DNA from: Paenibacillus eucommiae
GTDB taxonomy: Bacteria; Bacillota; Bacilli; Paenibacillales; NBRC-103111
Direction of reading: 5' to 3'
Length of the DNA: 64,000 bases
Assembly (NCBI RefSeq): GCF_017874215.1
Contig: NZ_JAGGLB010000016.1
Location: 62,001 to 126,000 of the forward strand
Shown: in pieces, positions 7,798 through 16,399 of the stretch
How positions within the stretch are numbered: the stretch's first letter is position 1
Layout of the letters: every line of letters starts with the position of its first letter
Notes under the pieces: generated by a model
Database searches by the model: none
What the model was told of the DNA's origin: nothing
What the model saw: the letters and a program-made list of their open reading frames with translations, nothing else
Position numbers and translations under genes: made by a program

Positions 7798-7884
7798 ATG
7801 CTGGATGAAATGTCCGGGGGCTCTCCGATTCATTTTGCGTTGCAAGCAGGGAACAGCAAAAATAAAAGAAGTGTTGCAAAATGA
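7798..7884 (+). CDS. Hypothetical 28-residue ORF, overlapping the next small ORF
   Basis: ATG 7798 follows GAGGATCGGGG and encodes MLDEMSGGSPIHFALQAG before ending at a TGA (7882-7884) inside an ATGATG. That stop overlaps the start of the next small ORF (ATG 7881), a typical translational coupling arrangement, or alternatively the sign of a one-base frameshift in a single 78-codon gene. I do not recognise the sequence, and it may be chance. Confidence 0.25.
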   Translation: MLDEMSGGSPIHFALQAGNSKNKRSVAK

Positions 7885-8033
7885 TGGTAAACTTTTCAGG
7901 AATTCAGAACGGAATACCCATATGCGAAAAAGCCCGTCAAATCAAGGTTCTACAGATTACATCAGATCAGATCCTAAGACAACATGTTCCTGTAAACGGT
8001 GCATGTGGAGGTCGTTTGTTCCTTGCTGTTTAA
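7881..8033 (+). CDS. Hypothetical 50-residue protein ending in a Cys-Gly-Gly motif
   Basis: The frame from ATG 7881 encodes 50 residues, MMVNFSGIQNGIPICEKARQ at the start and GACGGRLFLAV at the end, with two cysteines. The stop (8031-8033) overlaps the convergent stop of the large kinase gene (8030-8032), leaving no terminator between them. The RBS is poor. Composition is protein-like, but the family is unknown and the call is tentative. Confidence 0.3.
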   Translation: MMVNFSGIQNGIPICEKARQIKVLQITSDQILRQHVPVNGACGGRLFLAV

Positions 8034-11000
8034 GGGTTTAAATATGCCGGTATATGAATGATGATCGTTGTCCCTTTGCCCATCTCACTGTTCAATTGAA
8101 AACGAGCTCCTTTAATTAGCGAAAGCTTTCTATATGGATTTGTAAAGCCCAATCGCTCATTTCGACCAAGCAATAGCTCTTGCTGCTTTTCTAGAGGAAT
8201 CCCGACACCGTTATCCTCTATCGTGATTTTGATATGCTGCTGCTCCCGCTCGATAGTAAGGCGCAGCGTTCCACCATTTTTTCTTTTGGAAATCCCGTGA
8301 TGAACAGCATTTTCCACTAACGGCTGCAGTGTCATTGATGGTATATAGGTTTGAATGGTTTCGTCGATATTATATTCGATATGAAGCCTTTCTTCGAAGC
8401 GCAGTTGTTCTATCGCTAAGTAAGCCTTTACTAATTGTATTTCTTCCTCCAAAGGGACGAGTGAGCGCTGCTTCTGGTAATCCAGCTTTCCTCGGAAATA
8501 GGTAGAAAGATGTTCTAATGCAGTTTGGGTTTTTTCCTGGTCAAACCAACTTAGCGCAATAATCGCATTGAGTGTGTTGTATAAAAAATGCGGTGTAATC
8601 TGAGCGTAAAAGTAGCTAAGTTCATGCTCCACAGCATCCTGTGCTGATTTTTTCATTAATAATAAGGACTCGATTCGCATCTCTAATTCCTTCAAATTAA
8701 CAGGCTTTTGCAAGTAATCATTGGCTCCTAATTGGAAGGATACAACTAAGTCAGACAATTGTCCTGCTGCTGTTAATATGATGACAGGCAGATCTACTAA
8801 GTCTCGCTTCTGTCTGATCTCTTTGCAGACCTCATATCCCGTCATATGGGGCATCATTAAATCTAAAATTAATAGATCCACCTTTTCCGTGTCAATGATG
8901 TCGAGTGCTTCCTGCCCGCTGCCTACTGCCATTACGCTATAATGAAGCGAATGAAGCATATTAATAAGCACCTTTAAGTTGGCAGGCTCGTCATCTACAA
9001 CTAATATTGTATACGGTTTTGATCCTTTCACTTTTGCAGGCAGAATAACATGCGACTGCTTTATCTCCCGATTATTTATTCGGGTAGACGCAATTTGTTG
9101 GTTCATGGCGTGATTGCTTATTTCATTATGCCCTAATAGCTGCTCATTAGTAGCCAATGGGATCGTGAAGGTAAAGCAGGAGCCTTTACCTATTTCAGAA
9201 GTTACCCAAATACGTCCGCCTGCACTCTCTACAATTTTCTTGGTAATGCTTAAACCCAAACCAAGTCCTTCTGATTCCCTGATCCGGCTGCTTTCAACTT
9301 GATAAAAGGTTGTAAATATGAGGTCTTGGTACTCTGCAGCAATACCTGGACCCGTATCCTTAACTGATATGTGCATCTGTTCCTCTATGATTTGGGCTGA
9401 AATCGTGATCGTACCCTGCTTGGTGAATTTAATCGCATTGTAGATCAGATTGAAGAAAACCTGCTTTAGCTTTTGCTCATCGGTGTGGACAAGCGGCAAA
9501 TTTTCTGGGATCTTATTGATCAATTGAACAGGCGGAGCGGGTGGCATAACATAGGCAATCTCAGCGAGCACTTCCTCAACAATTCGAATTTCGATCGGTC
9601 TGGATGTAAAAGACACCTCACCTTGCTTTATTTTAGAAATAAATGAAAGATCCTTAACCAAGCCTGCCAATCTTCTACTTGCCGAGTGTATCAATATAAC
9701 ATTTTCTTGCTGTTTCCTTTTTAAAGGCCCCTCTACACCCTCCAGCAGCGATTGAGAAAGATTCATAATACCATGGAGCGGAGTGCCGAGCTCGTGTGAT
9801 GTTTTGACTAGAAATTCATCCTTTATTCGGTCGAATTTAAGCAATTCATTAGATAGTTTCTCCGCTTTGTTGTATGCCTGCTGAGAACGGTGACTCAATA
9901 ATAGCGCCAAGCTCATCACCATAATTAAAAACAAAAGAAGTGACGGCATTTCGATATTCACTTCAAATAACATGACAATTGCAAGCAGAACACCATAAAC
10001 AGCAAAAGTAAAAACAACGATCAGCACATAGTCGGACTCATCCGTCTTTTGCCAATAGGCTTTTAGCAGCATAATAAAAATATACACGTAACCGATGGCG
10101 GTAGTCCCTGAAACAATGAGTTGAATGAGCGGAAATGGAACCTTTACCATTAGATCAATAGTCATGCTTAATACAAACACTGCCAAGGCTTGAAATCCTA
10201 GTATTGCACTTAATGCAGTGACGATCCTTCTGCTGGCAGACAAGTTGAAGAAATGATACACAAATAATAGGAAAAACAATACGAAAAGTGTAAGTGATAT
10301 GGCTTGTATTTCTAGTTGTGAGGATGGGTTCAGCTCCGGAAATAGTAAGTAGATCCATCTTTCATTTATCGTTGATATATGTATAGCTTGCGCTAAACTG
10401 AATAGACTGAAATATAGCTCATACCGGAATTTTCGTTTGTGTTGCAAATATGCCGTAAAGTATATAAATGAAAACAGCAAATAGCCGGAAATGAGGAAGG
10501 CTTCAGTGAATTTTTCACGGCCTTGTTCTGCTAATATTTGATCGGCTAGACCGAAATGGAGCGAACTGACAATCCCGCCAACAGCATAGTCATAATTGGC
10601 AACTAGTATAACAAGCTCTATTTGTTTATCTTTACTATTTCCCAGCACGACATACTTTTTGTAATCGAAGCGATATTCTTCGGATCTTTTTGAAGGAACA
10701 CCTGCTGAGCCAAGCTCCTCCCCGTTTAAATACACTTTATTGGCATTTCGAATCGTATTCAGCTTTACACCATAACGGTCATCCTTCGGAACATGAATAA
10801 TCAAGCGATACGTGCCTGTCCCGTAAGGAGTAGCGTTCTTAGCCCTATAGCGATCCCACGCAGCAGGTACTGGAATGGATTGGCGTGTGTTCTTATAACG
10901 TTCAAAGACATCCTCAACCGGGCTGGGCACGATTAATTCATCTGGATAGAAGTCCCATTCTCCATCAAGCGTAATAATTTTTTCATCCTGCCGATCCCAA

Positions 11001-11134
11001 TGCAGCAATGAAAGAACACCATTTTTCGCCGCGAATGTATTGGAGTCGAATACACGAAATGAGTGAAGGACTAAGTACGTTGTTAAGAGAGTGATAGAGA
11101 CCATAATTAGAGTGAGAATCTTTCTATTTTTCAC
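8030..11134 (-). CDS. Giant hybrid sensor kinase: 7TMR-DISM sensor, HisKA kinase, receiver, second LytS-type kinase
   Basis: A 1034-residue membrane protein (GTG 11134 with AAAGGA 9 bp upstream; the longer frame to 11275 lacks an RBS). In order: signal/TM helix (about 5-24), extracytoplasmic jelly-roll with ITLDGEWDFYP (about 50-200), seven TM helices (about 208-415), HisKA with SHELGTPLHG (His447), HATPase_c (NLIYNAIKF; GLGLGLSI), receiver (ILVVDDEP; phosphoacceptor Asp758 in LLILDLMMP), then a His_kinase domain with ITPHFLYNTLN (His849) and a second HATPase_c (PLVENAVHHG; DNGVGIP). The sensor type suggests binding of a carbohydrate-like ligand. Having HPK1-type and LytS-type kinase cores in one chain is odd. 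No DNA-binding response regulator is adjacent. It converges on the two small ORFs at 7.8-8.0 kb. Confidence 0.9.
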   Translation of the reverse strand: MKNRKILTLIMVSITLLTTYLVLHSFRVFDSNTFAAKNGVLSLLHWDRQDEKIITLDGEWDFYPDELIVPSPVEDVFERYKNTRQSIPVPAAWDRYRAKNATPYGTGTYRLIIHVPKDDRYGVKLNTIRNANKVYLNGEELGSAGVPSKRSEEYRFDYKKYVVLGNSKDKQIELVILVANYDYAVGGIVSSLHFGLADQILAEQGREKFTEAFLISGYLLFSFIYFTAYLQHKRKFRYELYFSLFSLAQAIHISTINERWIYLLFPELNPSSQLEIQAISLTLFVLFFLLFVYHFFNLSASRRIVTALSAILGFQALAVFVLSMTIDLMVKVPFPLIQLIVSGTTAIGYVYIFIMLLKAYWQKTDESDYVLIVVFTFAVYGVLLAIVMLFEVNIEMPSLLLFLIMVMSLALLLSHRSQQAYNKAEKLSNELLKFDRIKDEFLVKTSHELGTPLHGIMNLSQSLLEGVEGPLKRKQQENVILIHSASRRLAGLVKDLSFISKIKQGEVSFTSRPIEIRIVEEVLAEIAYVMPPAPPVQLINKIPENLPLVHTDEQKLKQVFFNLIYNAIKFTKQGTITISAQIIEEQMHISVKDTGPGIAAEYQDLIFTTFYQVESSRIRESEGLGLGLSITKKIVESAGGRIWVTSEIGKGSCFTFTIPLATNEQLLGHNEISNHAMNQQIASTRINNREIKQSHVILPAKVKGSKPYTILVVDDEPANLKVLINMLHSLHYSVMAVGSGQEALDIIDTEKVDLLILDLMMPHMTGYEVCKEIRQKRDLVDLPVIILTAAGQLSDLVVSFQLGANDYLQKPVNLKELEMRIESLLLMKKSAQDAVEHELSYFYAQITPHFLYNTLNAIIALSWFDQEKTQTALEHLSTYFRGKLDYQKQRSLVPLEEEIQLVKAYLAIEQLRFEERLHIEYNIDETIQTYIPSMTLQPLVENAVHHGISKRKNGGTLRLTIEREQQHIKITIEDNGVGIPLEKQQELLLGRNERLGFTNPYRKLSLIKGARFQLNSEMGKGTTIIIHIPAYLNP

Positions 11135-11170
11135 GCAGCCAATTCCTTTCACTATGAGAGCTTCGTCTTC

Positions 11171-11179
11171 AGTATAACA
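11171..11179 (-). promoter_or_regulatory. Extended -10 promoter of the hybrid kinase gene
   Basis: On the minus strand TGTTATACT (TATACT with the extended TGN) lies about 37 bp upstream of the GTG start; the -35 region is weak. Confidence 0.45.
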
Positions 11180-11470
11180 GCATCTGACAAATTCGACACA
11201 TCCCAATTGTAAAGAAATGTTTGGTTGGGAACAAAAGACTCGGCATAAGTGACATTCAATTTGATGCGGTTGCAATTAGCGATTCGATTTAATCCTGTAC
11301 ATTGCCGTAAAACTGCCGTGAAAATTCGTGATAAGGTACAGTAAACAAAGCGAAAAGATGTTGCAGCACCTGCAAAAAGCTTGATTCTACGCGACATGAA
11401 ACGACTATAACAGATGCCGTGGAAAAGGGATCACCTCCCGCATACAACACATGTGGAGTGCGTAATATTA
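11180..11470. other. Gene-free stretch upstream of the hybrid kinase
   Basis: Apart from the kinase promoter nothing is supported here. An 81-codon minus-strand frame (to 11397) has no ribosome binding site and no recognisable sequence. No terminator hairpin with a T tract was found after the WYL regulator. Confidence 0.5.
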
Positions 11471-12388
11471 TTAGTTCGAAATGTAGTTATCCATCATTTT
11501 CTTTAAATAATTTCGAAAGTCTTCAACATATGTCTTGGGCTCTACGATTGTTAGATTTGTGCCGAAATTTGCTAAAAATTGAAATCCCGTACTGTTTTGA
11601 GGGACATAAATTGTTGCTAATAAAAATTCAGAACTATAGTTTTCAATACTCTTTCGACCGTACCTTTCAATGAATTGATCTTTTATGATAGGTGAAATCA
11701 ATGCCTTAATAGCGACTAGTTGCGGTTGATAACTTGCTTCGTGTTCTTGTTCTAATAAATATTCTCTAGGGTTAAATGTTTTTTCATCCATATTAAGATT
11801 ATCGATCCGAGATAATTTAAACGTTCTGTATCGCATACGATGTAAACAGAATCCTTTCAGATACCAACTCGTTTCGCTAAAATGAAGCTGATAAGGCTCG
11901 ACAATTCTATTCGTCGTGGTGCCATTTTTATCTATATAATCAAATGAAACTAACCTTCTCTTTAATATTGATTCTTGACACGTCTTCAAGGTTTGAGTAA
12001 TCTCAGACCGGCCTTCCCAACCGTAAAATGACAGTTGAATTGAACTTTTCAGAGACAATGGGCTAACCATCGCTTCTATTTTTTTTATAGTAATTTCAAC
12101 TTCTTCGCTAATTAGAATTTGTTCCAATCCGCCGAGCGCAGTTAATATATTCTCTAAGTCGGAGCTGCTTAAAAGACGTTTATCAACCTTGTATTCATCC
12201 ATAATAGCGTAGCCACCATTAACTCCATGGATCGAGTAGATCGGGATGTTTGATAAGCTGAGTGTCTCCATATCGCGAAGAATAGTTCTTTTGGAAACAT
12301 TAAATAATTGCGCGAATTCTTTTGTTGAAACGACATTTTTTTTCAGCAATATCATGATTATAGAAATAAGTCTCTCAACCTTGTCCAT
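11471..12388 (-). CDS. YafY-type HTH/WYL-domain transcriptional regulator
   Basis: A 305-residue regulator. It has an N-terminal winged HTH (STKEFAQLFNVSKRTILRDM, residues about 21-40), the linker IYSIHGVNGGY, then a WYL domain (FDYIDKNG...EPYQLHFSETSWYLKGFC, about 148-180) and a C-terminal WCX extension. WYL domains bind small ligands or nucleic acid. ATG 12388 has AGGAGGAGG upstream. It is divergent from a VOC-domain gene, with a perfect GGTGACA-N6-TGTCACC inverted repeat between them, so it most likely regulates both. This regulator plus VOC/PhnB-like protein pair is frequent in Bacillales. Confidence 0.88.
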   Translation of the reverse strand: MDKVERLISIIMILLKKNVVSTKEFAQLFNVSKRTILRDMETLSLSNIPIYSIHGVNGGYAIMDEYKVDKRLLSSSDLENILTALGGLEQILISEEVEITIKKIEAMVSPLSLKSSIQLSFYGWEGRSEITQTLKTCQESILKRRLVSFDYIDKNGTTTNRIVEPYQLHFSETSWYLKGFCLHRMRYRTFKLSRIDNLNMDEKTFNPREYLLEQEHEASYQPQLVAIKALISPIIKDQFIERYGRKSIENYSSEFLLATIYVPQNSTGFQFLANFGTNLTIVEPKTYVEDFRNYLKKMMDNYISN

Positions 12389-12427
12389 ATTTCCTCCTCC
12401 TCTTATTTCTCTACTTAATCTCAGAAC

Positions 12428-12447
12428 GGTGACATACAGCTGTCACC
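12428..12447. promoter_or_regulatory. Candidate operator of the WYL regulator
   Basis: GGTGACA (12428-12434) and TGTCACC (12441-12447) form a perfect 7-bp inverted repeat with a 6-bp spacer, lying between the divergent genes and covering the -35 region of a TATACT -10 box (12458-12463) for the VOC gene. Confidence 0.65.
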
Positions 12448-12493
12448 TTTTGTAGATTATACTACATTTATAACAAGAAGGAGGTAATACTTT

Positions 12494-12958
12494 ATGTCAG
12501 CTATTGCATATTTAAACTTTGATGGAATTACAGAACAAGTGATTGAATTTTATTCGGAGGCTTTAAGTTCAATTGAAGTAAAAAAAGTTAAATTTAGCGA
12601 TATCCCACAAGATCCAAACTATCCATTGCCAGAAAATGAGTTAAATATGATTATGGAGTCTTCCATAGAATTCGCAGGCGGGAAAATAATGATGTCGGAT
12701 ATTTTGCCTTCAATGAAAATGGTAACAGGTGAGTTGGTGATAGGAAATAACGTACTGATTAGTATAGTCATCGATGATAAACAAAAACTGGAAGATTACT
12801 TTAATCATTTATCTGTTGGTGGCACTGTTATGATGCCGTTATCCAATACTCCCTGGTCTTCGTGCTTTGGAATGCTGGTTGATAAGTTTGGGGTTACCTG
12901 GAAATTTAATAGTGACGCAGATAAGTTTCTTGATAAAGTCATTGCCAACAAACAGTAA
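12494..12958 (+). CDS. VOC-superfamily (PhnB/glyoxalase-like) protein
   Basis: A 154-residue protein with two beta-alpha-beta-beta-beta VOC modules: FDGITEQVIEFYSEAL (residues about 9-24) in the first, and FGMLVDKFGVTWKFN near residues 127-141, typical of PhnB-like proteins. The second conserved metal-ligand position is not obvious, so the catalytic activity is open. The RBS AAGGAGG is 9 bp before the ATG. It is divergent from the WYL regulator and followed by a strong terminator, so it is monocistronic. Confidence 0.8.
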   Translation: MSAIAYLNFDGITEQVIEFYSEALSSIEVKKVKFSDIPQDPNYPLPENELNMIMESSIEFAGGKIMMSDILPSMKMVTGELVIGNNVLISIVIDDKQKLEDYFNHLSVGGTVMMPLSNTPWSSCFGMLVDKFGVTWKFNSDADKFLDKVIANKQ

Positions 12959-12966
12959 CTCATTCT

Positions 12967-13001
12967 AAAAAATGGTCTTGCAATTGAAGACCATTTTTTT
13001 T
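12967..13001 (+). terminator. Strong Rho-independent terminator after the VOC gene
   Basis: A perfect 13-bp stem (AAAAAATGGTCTT at 12967-12979; AAGACCATTTTTT at 12987-12999) with a 7-nt loop, ending in T8. The A tract on the other side makes it potentially bidirectional. Confidence 0.93.
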
Positions 13002-13106
13002 GCTGTTTAAGCGATAGAACAATGAAGTATCATCCATGACAAAACATTACTCTATGATCTCTACTGAACCCCATTTATAATGAGAATCAGCTTAGCTGCT
13101 TCAACG

Positions 13107-13144
13107 GATATTAAGTGATATTAAGTGATATTAAGGAGGTGATC
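13107..13144 (+). repeat. Triple GATATTAAG repeat ending in a perfect anti-SD complement
   Basis: Three direct copies of GATATTAAG(T/G) (13107-13136) end in AAGGAGGTGATC (13133-13144), a 12-base complement of the 16S rRNA 3' end. The only frame positioned to use it is very short, and the SLH protein gene starts about 100 bp later. Confidence 0.6.
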
Positions 13145-13206
13145 TTCTTAACACACGATGGAAACACATTGAAAGTAAGAGAACTGATTTAAACCTGGTT
13201 CTCAAA

Positions 13207-13221
13207 AAGAAAGCGTTAACA
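13207..13221 (+). promoter_or_regulatory. Candidate CcpA cre site upstream of the SLH/YVTN gene
   Basis: AAGAAAGCGTTAACA fits the cre consensus WTGNAANCGNWNNCW at all but one fixed position. It lies 26 bp before the start codon, where CcpA would block transcription. Inferred from sequence match only. Confidence 0.4.
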
Positions 13222-13246
13222 AATTTGTAAAAAGGATTGGTGGTTA

Positions 13247-16200
13247 ATGGATTTTCAAAAAAAACCCCTACTGCGCTATGGCTTCGTAGGAATGATCGTC
13301 TTCCTGTTACTTGCTGCAGGATTGCCTGTTTCTCAAGTGTCTGCAGCTGCTACATCCTCAAACATCGCTGCAGGTAGAGGGCCGCATGCCGTTGCTGTAA
13401 ATCCGGTAACTAGCAGGATCTACGTAGCCAATGCCGACAGCGACAGCGTGACCGTGCTGGAAGATACATATAGCGGGGGTGTTGTGACCGTGGCTAACGT
13501 CGAGGTTGGAACAACGCCTTATGCGGTAGCCGTTAATCCGGTGACGAACAAGATCTACGTGGCGAACGTGGATAGCGATACGGTAACAGTCATCGACGGT
13601 TTAACGAACAACACCATAGAGGTGGATGTTGGAATCCTGCCCTTTGCTGTAGCGGTCAATACGTTGACCAACAAAATTTATGTCGCCAACTTAGGCAGCG
13701 ATACAGTGACGGTCATTGACGGTGCGACTACGGATACCGATACCGAAACTGCAACGGTGCAAGTCGGGGAAAGTCCGTTTGCCATTGCTGTTAATGAAGC
13801 GGCGAACAAGATGTATGTGGCGAACGTGGATGGTGATATGGTGACAGTCATTGACGGTGTCAGTAACAGTCCCTCCTCTGTTTCGACGGGTGCTGGACCC
13901 AATGCATTAGCGGTTAATCCACTTACAGGCAGTGTGTACGTGGCCAACTTCTACAGTAATACCGTTACTGTAATTGATGGAGCTACGGGAGATGTCTCTA
14001 CTCTGAATGTTGGTATAACGCCGACTGCGGTGGAAGTCAATCCAGTGACTGGAATGATTTATGTGACTAATACGAGCAGTAACAATATGACGGTCATTGA
14101 TGGTGCCAATCACAACCTCTCCACGGTATCCGTTGGATCCGGACCAAGTGCGCTGGCCATCAACGCAGTTACGAATAAGATTTATGTAGCGAATTATGAC
14201 AGCAACAATGTGACTGTGATCGATGGAATGAGTCTGATGACGTCTACTATAGCGGCTGGAACGAACCCAATTGCTGCTGCTGTGAACACAGGACTGAACA
14301 AAGTCTATGTAGCCAACTTCAATAGTGACGAAATCACCGTCATCGCCGATGAGCGGGTCACGGATGCGGATTTGAGCACGTTATCGGTAAGCAGAGGGAG
14401 CCTTAGCCCGGCATTTGATCCGAGCATCAACAGCTATTCGGTTCATGTAGGAAATGAGGTAGAAAATGTTACCGTAACGGCTGCAGCGTATGATTCAGCT
14501 GCGAGCATTTCGGTCACAGATCAAGTGTACGGAAATAACGCGGAGATACCGGTGAGCCTGCATATAGGGGCAAACGTGCTGCCCATTGTCGTACATGCGG
14601 CAGATGAGCTGACAAGCAGGACGTACACGGTAACGATTTACCGGGCTGGTGATACCGAGCCGAATGCTGATCTAAGTGAAATCAGTGTTAGTGCAGGCGC
14701 TTTGCAGCCTTTGTTTGCTCCGGAAGTACTCTCTTATTCTGTTGAAGTCGGATATACCGTATCCAGCATCAGTGTGACAGCGGTTACATATGACCCTGCG
14801 ACTACGATAAGAATCAATGGTCAATCGTATAACGGCGGTGTGTCGAATCCCGTAAGCCTTCAAGTAGGAAGCAATCAGGTCATGCTTGTGACTACGGCAG
14901 CAGATGGTTTAACTAGCAAGACCTACACCTTAACCGTAAATCGGGCAGAAGCCCCCATTGAATACAGACCTCCTACTCCTTCGGATACAAGCACTCTGGA
15001 TAAGACGGATACCTTGAAACCGGAATCGGAAGATGTAAAGGAGACTACAAGTGGCGCAACGCTTACTAGCCGTGCGGCAGCATTCACCGTAAAGGCAGCT
15101 GCGGAAACGAACGGAAAAGCGGAGGCCACAGCAATGCTGCATGCGGACTCGTTAACGAAAGCATTTAGCATACTTAAAGGAAAAACAAAAGGGTCGCAAA
15201 CCATTTTGTTTGAAATACCGGGTACGGAAGCTATTCGTAATGTTGGCATTCCGGCTAGATTGCTTACTGCGGCTGCTAATGAAAATCCCAATGCCTTAAT
15301 CAAGATCAAGACGGAGAATGCCAGCTACACATTGCCAATCAACTTCCCTACGCTTACAGCTCAATTGAAGCAGCTCGGTGGCAAGCTGGAACAAGCCACT
15401 GTCTTCATTACGATGGAAACGATCACAGGTGCAGCCAAAGAACAGATGGCTCAGCAGGCGAAAGCAGCCGGCATGACGCTTGTAGGAGACATCATCGACT
15501 TCACCCTTAGTATCGAGGTGGATGGGAATAAACAAGTATTCACTGACTTCGGACGTACTTATGTGAGCAGAAGCATTGTTGCTGCGGGGACAGAGTCAGA
15601 CAGAGGTTCGGATATGGATATGGCGACAGCAGTCAGGATCAATCCGCAAACCGGCGAATTCTCATTTGTTCCTTCTACTTTTACAACAACGAACGGATTA
15701 ACGGAGGTCCATATCTTCCGCACCGGAAACAGTCTGTACACGATAGCTCAGTCCAAGAAATCCTTTGCCGATCTACAAGGCCACTGGTCGCAAACCGATG
15801 TGGAGCTGCTTGCCTCCAAGCTCATCGTAAATGGGCAGACCGAAGCGGACTTTGTTCCAGAAGGGAATGTCACTCGTGCAGAGTTCGTCAGCCTCATTAT
15901 CCGTGCATTAGGGCTTGAAGAGGATTCGATGCCAGCTCAGATAAATGTTCCAACGAATACTCAGACCAATCCCCCAGCGTTTACGGATATTGCAGAAACC
16001 GACTGGTTCGCGGGTGCAATTGGCGCGGCGGTGAAGGCGCAAATCGTCAGCGGGTTTGAGGACGGAACCTTCCGGCCTAATGACACGATAACGAGAGAGC
16101 AGATGGCTGTGATGCTTTCAAATGCCTTATTGTTTGCTAATAAACCTATAGCTGTTGCAGGAAAGCTGCTTCCTCTGCTGGCTGTTTTCGAAGATAAATC

Positions 16201-16363
16201 GGCGATTAGCCCATGGGCACAGGTTGCAGCAGCACAAATGCTTGAATCCGGTATGATGACAGGTATCACAGAACATCAATTTGCACCTCAGGACAAGGCT
16301 ACGCGCGCGCAGGCTGCTGTTGTTATTAAACGGATGCTGCAGACTGCAGGATTTATGAATTAA
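13247..16363 (+). CDS. S-layer-anchored YVTN beta-propeller protein with cadherin-like domains
   Basis: A 1038-residue secreted surface protein. It has a signal peptide (hydrophobic core about 14-30, ending SQVSAAA) and eight YVTN repeats of about 41 residues (about 38-370, each with AVNPVTNKIYVAN and VTVIDG), presumably one propeller. Two cadherin-like beta-sandwich domains (about 376-465 and 470-563, each starting ADLS.(I/L)SVS.G.L.P.F and ending TYT(V/L)T), a Ser/Thr/Ala linker region and three C-terminal SLH motifs (about 842-1038, FADLQGHW and ITREQMAVML) follow. SLH motifs bind pyruvylated secondary wall polymer. The RBS is modest (AAAGG / GGTGG). It stands 36 bp before the Tat-exported beta-helix gene. 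Role likely binding or display; ligand unknown. Confidence 0.9.
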   Translation: MDFQKKPLLRYGFVGMIVFLLLAAGLPVSQVSAAATSSNIAAGRGPHAVAVNPVTSRIYVANADSDSVTVLEDTYSGGVVTVANVEVGTTPYAVAVNPVTNKIYVANVDSDTVTVIDGLTNNTIEVDVGILPFAVAVNTLTNKIYVANLGSDTVTVIDGATTDTDTETATVQVGESPFAIAVNEAANKMYVANVDGDMVTVIDGVSNSPSSVSTGAGPNALAVNPLTGSVYVANFYSNTVTVIDGATGDVSTLNVGITPTAVEVNPVTGMIYVTNTSSNNMTVIDGANHNLSTVSVGSGPSALAINAVTNKIYVANYDSNNVTVIDGMSLMTSTIAAGTNPIAAAVNTGLNKVYVANFNSDEITVIADERVTDADLSTLSVSRGSLSPAFDPSINSYSVHVGNEVENVTVTAAAYDSAASISVTDQVYGNNAEIPVSLHIGANVLPIVVHAADELTSRTYTVTIYRAGDTEPNADLSEISVSAGALQPLFAPEVLSYSVEVGYTVSSISVTAVTYDPATTIRINGQSYNGGVSNPVSLQVGSNQVMLVTTAADGLTSKTYTLTVNRAEAPIEYRPPTPSDTSTLDKTDTLKPESEDVKETTSGATLTSRAAAFTVKAAAETNGKAEATAMLHADSLTKAFSILKGKTKGSQTILFEIPGTEAIRNVGIPARLLTAAANENPNALIKIKTENASYTLPINFPTLTAQLKQLGGKLEQATVFITMETITGAAKEQMAQQAKAAGMTLVGDIIDFTLSIEVDGNKQVFTDFGRTYVSRSIVAAGTESDRGSDMDMATAVRINPQTGEFSFVPSTFTTTNGLTEVHIFRTGNSLYTIAQSKKSFADLQGHWSQTDVELLASKLIVNGQTEADFVPEGNVTRAEFVSLIIRALGLEEDSMPAQINVPTNTQTNPPAFTDIAETDWFAGAIGAAVKAQIVSGFEDGTFRPNDTITREQMAVMLSNALLFANKPIAVAGKLLPLLAVFEDKSAISPWAQVAAAQMLESGMMTGITEHQFAPQDKATRAQAAVVIKRMLQTAGFMN

Positions 16364-16399
16364 ACAAATCCCATCTCAAAATAACAGGAGGAATGCACG

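Noticed and set aside
11152..11397. 81-codon minus-strand ORF upstream of the hybrid kinase
   Set aside because: No RBS, no recognisable sequence, and it contains the kinase promoter.
13678..13947. 89-codon minus-strand ORF
   Set aside because: It mirrors the YVTN repeats of the real plus-strand gene.
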